From the NCBI GenBank assembly GCA_026419785.1, contig JAODTK010003677.1, positions 124,001-188,000 on the forward strand: a stretch of 64,000 nucleotides of DNA, read 5' to 3'. Under the pieces are notes generated by a model that worked only from the letters and a program-made list of their open reading frames with translations, searched no databases and was not told where the DNA came from. The stretch comes from Sclerodactyla briareus. Taxonomy: Eukaryota; Echinodermata; Holothuroidea; Dendrochirotida; Sclerodactylidae. Of the stretch, positions 57,684-64,000 are shown piece after piece. A program made the translations under genes and the position numbers. Position 1 is the first letter of the stretch. Each line of letters starts with the position of its first letter.

Positions 57684-60600
57684 GGGTACTCCTCCGCAGT
57701 TACTTGTGTAAAACTCAGTAGCGCGTTCAATTGGCCTCTTGACGTCATTGGACCAAGACCATATTATAGATACGACCAAAATTCAGAATTGTTTTGAAAC
57801 ACGAGACAATTTCACATTGAAGGATTACGAATTCTACAATCGAAATGTCGCGGTGAGTTTCGAAGCAATTCGCTGCAGTTAAAAATGGGAGCCGACGCAC
57901 TCCTTTTATTTCGACACAACAACAATGAAAAGAAACGTGATGACAGATATCCCACCAAAGCTGCAGCTAAAAGTTCCTATAAAAGCTTGTGAAAAGGTGA
58001 CATCGCTTTTGAATACAATATACGCTTGCTCGAAAAGGTTTACTCATGCTATTCTGGTACTGTAAACCAAACAACCCTCGTTTACCCGGGTATGGTCATT
58101 ATGTAAAAAACAAAAAGGGGGATAATTGTAGTGGATTTCTAGAGTTCTACACAAAGAGGGGAGAGCGGATCTAGAAAAAGAGGCCGCTCCCCTTGCGACA
58201 GAACGACAGGTACACGAACTCGAGGGCCGCAAAACGTGACTCCTTTTGCTGCGGGGTACGAATGCCTCCTCTTCACCCTTGAACTTCAAGTAGTCCCACT
58301 TTTATTTTCCTGCAATTCGGATCCGAACAATTGATGCACAACCTTCTCAACACATCATTTGAGGCTGCTTGTACTCGTCAATGTCTTAAGACGTGACCCA
58401 ACGGAGAGAACGCGAGTCCGGGGCGCCTTCCGTGATTTCGCCTGGTGGGTGCATATGCCCTCCTTTCCTCACCTTCGTGAGCAAATCGCTGCTCATGCTT
58501 AATGCAGTGGACGTTTATACTCGACTGTCACAGAACCAAATATTAGCCAATCGCGGCGCGTTCTTCTAACAGGCACTACCTGTTACCACATTAACCGAGG
58601 TGTGCGTGATGTGAGACAACTACATAAGCCCCCAAAAAGACTGCTGTTCCGTCTGTACAGATGAATGAATCCTTTGAAGTTGGTGATTGTTAGTTTGTTC
58701 AAGATCATATCAGCCTCCTCTTGGACTCCCTGTAAGCCATATATATCTATATTATATATATTAATAAATTATATTCTATATATATATTATATATAATATG
58801 ATATATATATATATAATATATATATCTTATAGATTATATATATATCTATATAATATATATATTCTTCACAAGGCAGATGTTTACTCAATACTATTAGAAA
58901 GGGTCGGAAGGAACATCCTCATGAATGACCCTTAACCACTTACAACCCTAAAAATAAAAAAGACTAGAGAATTGCCCACAATTCCTGAAGAACGATTTAA
59001 GACCGTTTTTGAGGGCATTAACACTCTAAGATCAAACAAACGTCTTTCAGGGAAGCTGTTCACTTATTCATCACTCTTTGGAAGAAAATATATTTCCGAA
59101 CTGCAAAGTTGCCACGGAAGCTTTAGACGATGACCCTGTTGGTGGTACACATCGAACAATCGAAGAAGTAGTCGAAGGAACGTTTCAAAAACCTGAATCA
59201 ACTCACCCCGAATTCGCCTACAAATCACTACGAAGTCGCCTTAGCCCCAAATGAAGTCACACCAAGACGCTTCATCTTCCCCATACGGGAATGGGCTGTT
59301 TTTGCTTGAATAGGGAGACAGCCCGGCTCTTCCGTTAAATGAGTTCACTCTGAAGTGCACTCCTGTGTGACTCTCGCCCTGTTTTGGATAATAATATCCG
59401 ATAGAGGATCGGTATTTTGAAAAAAATGGGATCTGCAATATGCAAGAGATTTCTTGACTGATTCTGTCCATCCTCTGTATAATAGTATCTATTCCGCTCC
59501 TGGTAGGTGTATGCGCTGTCCCGTCTATGCGCTGCGTACTGACGCTTTAAAAACATGTCCATCTCTATGGGATTCCATGATTCGTTGCGTGTCCGTACGC
59601 GAGGCCATTGTCTGAATAATGTCCTATATATTCAGTTTGCAACGATAGATGTTGGTTCCACATAGGTCAAAAAATTAAAAAATGAAGGCAAATTAACACT
59701 TAATAGGCGAAATAAACACAAATGTTCAAATGCGTATACGGATGCGTATCACCGGCAATGAATTCTATGAAATATCTTCCTCAAAAAGCCACTCAACACG
59801 GTAGGCATGGACTACACCTGCATTCTTATTGTTCTTTCGTCAAAAACTAGCAGTTTTTCTCGTCTGAAACAAACTTTCTTTCGTAAATTGTGATTCTCAC
59901 ACCCAGTCCCCATGACACGCATAACGCCCATGCTTTGAATCCCGGCCTTACTGTGAAGTATAAGCATTCAAATTGCCACATTACTAGTCCTAGAATGGAT
60001 TTGACTTTGTATATATACTTAAGCTGCGAGGGTTATTATATCTCCATCTTAGAAAATATCAATAATTTACTTACTACGTACACTTTACCAGATCATAAAT
60101 TGTACACTGAGCTATTTCATAGGCGACGACCAAAATACATTCGAAGGTATTGCTGCGCGAAGAATGAACGAAGAACAAGATAGAATGACAGAAATGTCCT
60201 GGCAATAAATAAGACCCGAACTCGTAGATGATAATATCAACGAGGGCCTAATACCCAGGAGGAAAGGGTTATTCTGATTATTTACACGATTTTATGCGAG
60301 ATATAAGGTTTTCACTATTGTCTGTTATAACAGGAGAACTCGCGAGATTTGTGTTCGCGTTATGATATAGCAAAATTGCTATATATCTGGAGCATGCCAC
60401 TCACTGTTTTGTAAGTAAACAAAGAACCTTACAAAAGTACGCGCTCCTTCACCGGGAGCGTGAAGTGGTGCGAAGACGGTTTTACTTTGATCACATCCGT
60501 TTTAGTAAAGGTTACAAGTCCTGCTGCCGGGTTTCGGAGTCCTGTGTAAAGCAGACCATACTCCTGGTGGGTAAACCATTTACATGGAATAGCATGTGGG

Positions 60601-61163
60601 TATTTGCCATTGCCTAAACCACATAGCCGTATCACCTCATATGTTTTCATAGTATATCATTATAGTTACGCGTGAACAATGAATCTGTATAAATAACAAG
60701 CATGCAACGGAGATACTATACCATTGCGGAACGTTATAATATCTACTCCTGACCTCATTATTACACATAGCACCATAGCGCGTACGTCGTATGATAAGGG
60801 TGATCCAGCTGTGCCAACCAAAAAAATCTCCTGATTCAATGAATACCCACGGTTCGTATTTCTTCAATTTCCAATAAGAAGCTACAAGTTATTCATGAAC
60901 AAACTGGTGTTTACACGTGGTCCATCTACAAACCTGCTATCTTTAACGGAAATGCCAAATAGTTTTTAAAAAAATATCCGGAAATATCAAGATATCAGAA
61001 TTTATTAATAGAGTATCAAAATGATACCAATGTATCAGAATTCCATATTTGCCTACCAAAATCTTATCAATTTATCTACAATTTCAATATCAAAGTATAC
61101 TAAAATCATGGGAGCTATCAGATGTCTGTATTGGGATCAGGTTTTTTGTTCTAGCGATCCGTA
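57684..61163. other. Spacer between duplication copies; no gene recognised
   Basis: It includes an AT tract (58741-58861). Open frames at 58044-58289, 59241-59562 and 59890-60183 are under 100 codons and match nothing I know. Confidence 0.4.
58741..58861. repeat. (AT)n tract
   Basis: About 120 bp of TATATA with AGATAT and TTATAT variants. Confidence 0.95.
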
Positions 61164-61262
61164 AAGCCGTGTTTTCCATGCACCGCGGCGGGCGGGCGGG
61201 AACGCGGGCAACGCGAGTGACCCTTTCCATGCACGCGGGCGGCGTTTTTTCCTCGAAATCAC
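61164..61262. repeat. GC-rich block with internal repeat at the edge of duplication copy 2
   Basis: TTTTCCATGCACCGCGGCGG and TTTCCATGCACGCGGGCGGCG repeat within 65 bp, separated by GGGCGGGAACGCGGGCAACG. The composition is strikingly GC- and CpG-rich against AT-rich flanks. It ends about 30 bp before the duplicated block begins. Confidence 0.6.
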
Positions 61263-61290
61263 GCACTGAATTTAAGTCTATCTAAAAAAT

Positions 61291-64000
61291 TGAATACAAT
61301 TCAACTGAAGTGGAATTATTCTTTCGGCCCCTATTTTTTCTTTAGTAGAATTGGATTTCAATCTAGGTAGATTGTATTTTCCACTGTAGAACTGAATCCC
61401 GCAGGAGTGGATCTGATAACCACTTGAGTAGAAATTGCACTTCCACCTAAGTAGAATTAAAGTCCACTTAAATGGAATGTATTCCACTAAAGTTAGAATT
61501 CGGAGGTAATGGTTAAACATCTCGCAGTACTGTCGTCCCAGCCCACCAGTAAGCGTCCACAGTATAGAATTTCGTGTCCATGCAGACCTGACAACCGACT
61601 ATCCGATTCGGGCTAACTTTTTGAAAGTAATACAACCACTAGAATCTGCAAATATCTAATGGATATTCCAAACCTAGAAACAATTTTTGATTTTCGCAGT
61701 TGTTGGTCAATTGTCCATAATTATTATTCAGTGTCACAACTAACAACTGAACAAACTGTTCAACAATTAATGTCAGGCACGCAGTTGTCAGTCACCAGCC
61801 TAACAAGGAGTGTGTTAAACATGAAAAATGGGGCGCTCGTCGTAAAGTGATTAACAGGAACGAAAATTTGTCCTTTCTCCCTGGACGGCGTTCCTGTACT
61901 GCATGCACACCCTTAAAATATAGCAAGACAATGCTTGCTATTCTTTTTCATGACATTCCTGTCTTCTTTCGTCTACAATATCCTCTTCCTGTCCTTTCTC
62001 AGGTTAAGACAGGTCTGGTCCTGGATACCCAATAATTCCTATACCCGTACTGTAGCTGGTTAACTTCGGGGATCTAATGGCATAGATGACGTCAATACAT
62101 GCATCGCTGCGTAATGTTGGAAACAATTTTTCGAACGTTATTTCGAAACGCGTCATGCTCTTACCACTTAACCCTGTCCTCATGTTACTTGGAACATAAT
62201 TACACGTGCTTTCACCAATTCGACCAGACGTTCTGATATGAAACCCTTTCAGCATACGGGGTGCTGACAAGCACTCGAATAAATACGGTTTTTGGAATAA
62301 AAACATAACTTAACCATTTTCCCCCCACCATGATTTCTATAAGTACTATATAAAATGTAGGTAAGACACATGGCTCCAAAAGTAAATAAAAGAGGGTAGA
62401 GTATGGCATATTTTCAGTTTCGCAGGCATCGAAGGTAAAGGTAAAAGGTTTAATGATCAGAAACAGACGAAACAGTCCGAAGTCCTAAGTTAAAAAACTC
62501 TGAGAAGGGCTTTTTTTGACAAGACCCCTGTTGCATTGAGAAATGACGCTAACTGTTTTTGAGCAATCCTGAGCATGTTGTCCAATTGCTGCGGAAGATC
62601 CCCAATCTGAGCCCAGAGTGTAAAAAGTTTGAGGAAACAACACTTCACTAACAAGACAAGCCTTGAGCTCGGCCGAACTAACAGTTGCGTATCGCCCTCG
62701 ATCACAGGAGCTTTCCAAAAATGATTCGGACCGATAACATTGGCATCGGCTCACCGCTTCGAATTGCATTATCGTTTTGGTGGTCACATTATCATGCTTT
62801 GAAAACGCCGGGTATACTGAATAACAGTGCCAGAGGTTGAGCAGTGCTGATATTAAACGTGTTAATTCGGGGTTAGGTTTACTGTGTTAAATTCCAACAC
62901 CTGTGGATGAGATTTGCTAAAAGTAAACACGTGCAACTCTTAAGGAAGCCACGAACCCACACTGTGACAGTCTATTGCCAAATCTTACAGTAATCTCCTA
63001 GAAACTTTTGCATGCATTTTTGCACATTTGCATTACTTTTACTGTGTAGTAAAAATGAATAATGCTGTAAAATATACAGTTAAATTACTAGGCGTAGTTG
63101 CCAGTAATTTACGATATAATTTTCAGGAATTAGTACGCATCATAACCTAGAACAACTTGTTTGATAACAGAGAACGGAATTTACCCTGGGAACCTTTGCG
63201 CTTATTATTGATATCACGATTCATGTAATGAGTCATAATATAACTATATCCCCAGATATGTGAAACTGATTCCATTAAATACAACCCCGTTCATTTGTTC
63301 GCTTCTGCGAAAGCACCTGCTGTCGTATTCTCGTTTAAAACGCCACCAACCGATTCTCGACAGTCGATGGCGTTTTTTGGCAACCCTGACGACGACGCCC
63401 CATTGATGTTTGGACGGTTCTAATAAATATCAACGTCCGTCACCGCTCTTGAGTACACTTATAGGCGAGGAGGATCCGACTGACATAATTAACTGAACTA
63501 CGACGCTGACCTTGGCTAAGACTACGCTTTACATATAACTAAACTACAATGTTTAGCCCCCCATTCCTTCGGTAAAGAACCTCTCAAACTGCGACGTGAT
63601 CGTAACCTTCCTGGACTCCCATCGCTTAGACAGTTTAGAGAGACATTTGGATACCCCTGATGTAGTCCAGTGTGGGCCCCTCAGAAGGCAATGGTCTAAT
63701 CTGTGAATATCGGAGCTCCACCATGATGAGTTTTGCCCGGAGCGTTCAAGGACATCATCTGCCCAGAGACTCCCAGATCACAGCAAGTGGCGTTATACTC
63801 GAGCCTCTAAGAGGCGTATAGGACCCATTTTCATGTTGGATATTAAGTTCCAAGAGGTACGGTCCACCGTCCAGGAGTCCCACTGAACGGAAGGAGTCCC
63901 TGTTTCGTTACATATTACACATGAGTGGGTACGTGTCCGGATACTTGATATCCATATACCCAAGACGGCCGCATTCAATAATTTCTGTGCGGTTTTATTT
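61291..64000 (+). repeat. Direct duplication, copy 2 (runs off the window)
   Basis: Second copy of 54846-57683 in the same orientation. Differences are mainly 1-3 bp insertions and deletions, often at homopolymers. There is also one block difference: 56585-56725 of copy 1 is replaced by unrelated text at about 63000-63065, which contains TTTACTGTGTAGTAAAAATG. The right boundary is unknown because the window ends inside the repeat. Confidence 0.9.

Overview
This window looks like intergenic and intronic DNA from a metazoan nuclear genome, most likely a marine invertebrate. An echinoderm or another invertebrate deuterostome is my best guess, and the guess is weak. The signs are: no dense coding, AT/AAT/TTA/TTTA microsatellites, long G and C runs, degraded LINE and Penelope-like retroelements, tRNA-like SINE heads, small inverted-repeat (MITE-like) elements, frequent TAGGCCTA-type words, TGACCT-rich repeats, and one gene split by GT-AG introns. 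There are no bacterial operons, rRNA genes, intact tRNA genes or CRISPR arrays. Most long open frames are translations of repeats or chance.

Layout: 0-10 kb is mostly featureless, with a MITE (1.07 kb), SINE-like heads (2.7 and 7.6 kb), two degenerate tandem blocks (3.7-4.4 and 6.4-7.1 kb) and a CA-rich tract. 10-22 kb holds a LINE reverse transcriptase (RT) scrap (10.7 kb), G/C-run elements, MITEs (14.7 and 21.2 kb), a broken Penelope-like element with RT and GIY-YIG parts (15.2-17.0 kb), an AAT tract and a 134-bp tandem duplication. 22-30.8 kb is a retroelement nest on the minus strand: LINE-B RT (22.0-23.4), LINE-A endonuclease-RT-3' tail (23.45-25.9) and a second Penelope-like element (27.2-28.8), followed by an AT island, a SINE, a TGACC-type repeat and a third MITE. 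33.2-33.7 kb is a plus-strand LINE RT. 36-41.3 kb has unassigned open frames and two tandem-repeat blocks.

The only protein-coding gene I recognise starts near 43.1 kb on the plus strand. It is a 2-oxoglutarate/Fe(II) dioxygenase of the isopenicillin-N-synthase-like family. Four exons are visible: the N-terminal domain in exons at 43.1, 44.1 and 45.6 kb, and the iron-binding HxD exon at 52.9 kb. At least one exon in between and the C-terminal exon(s) were not found. Small frame breaks in the exons, often at homopolymers, suggest uncorrected long-read indels or a decaying copy.

From 54 kb to the end there is an array of palindromic words (core CACTTAAGTG) and a direct duplication of at least 2.7 kb (54.85-57.68 against 61.29-64.0 kb). 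The duplication runs off the window edge, and the copies differ by scattered indels and one block substitution.
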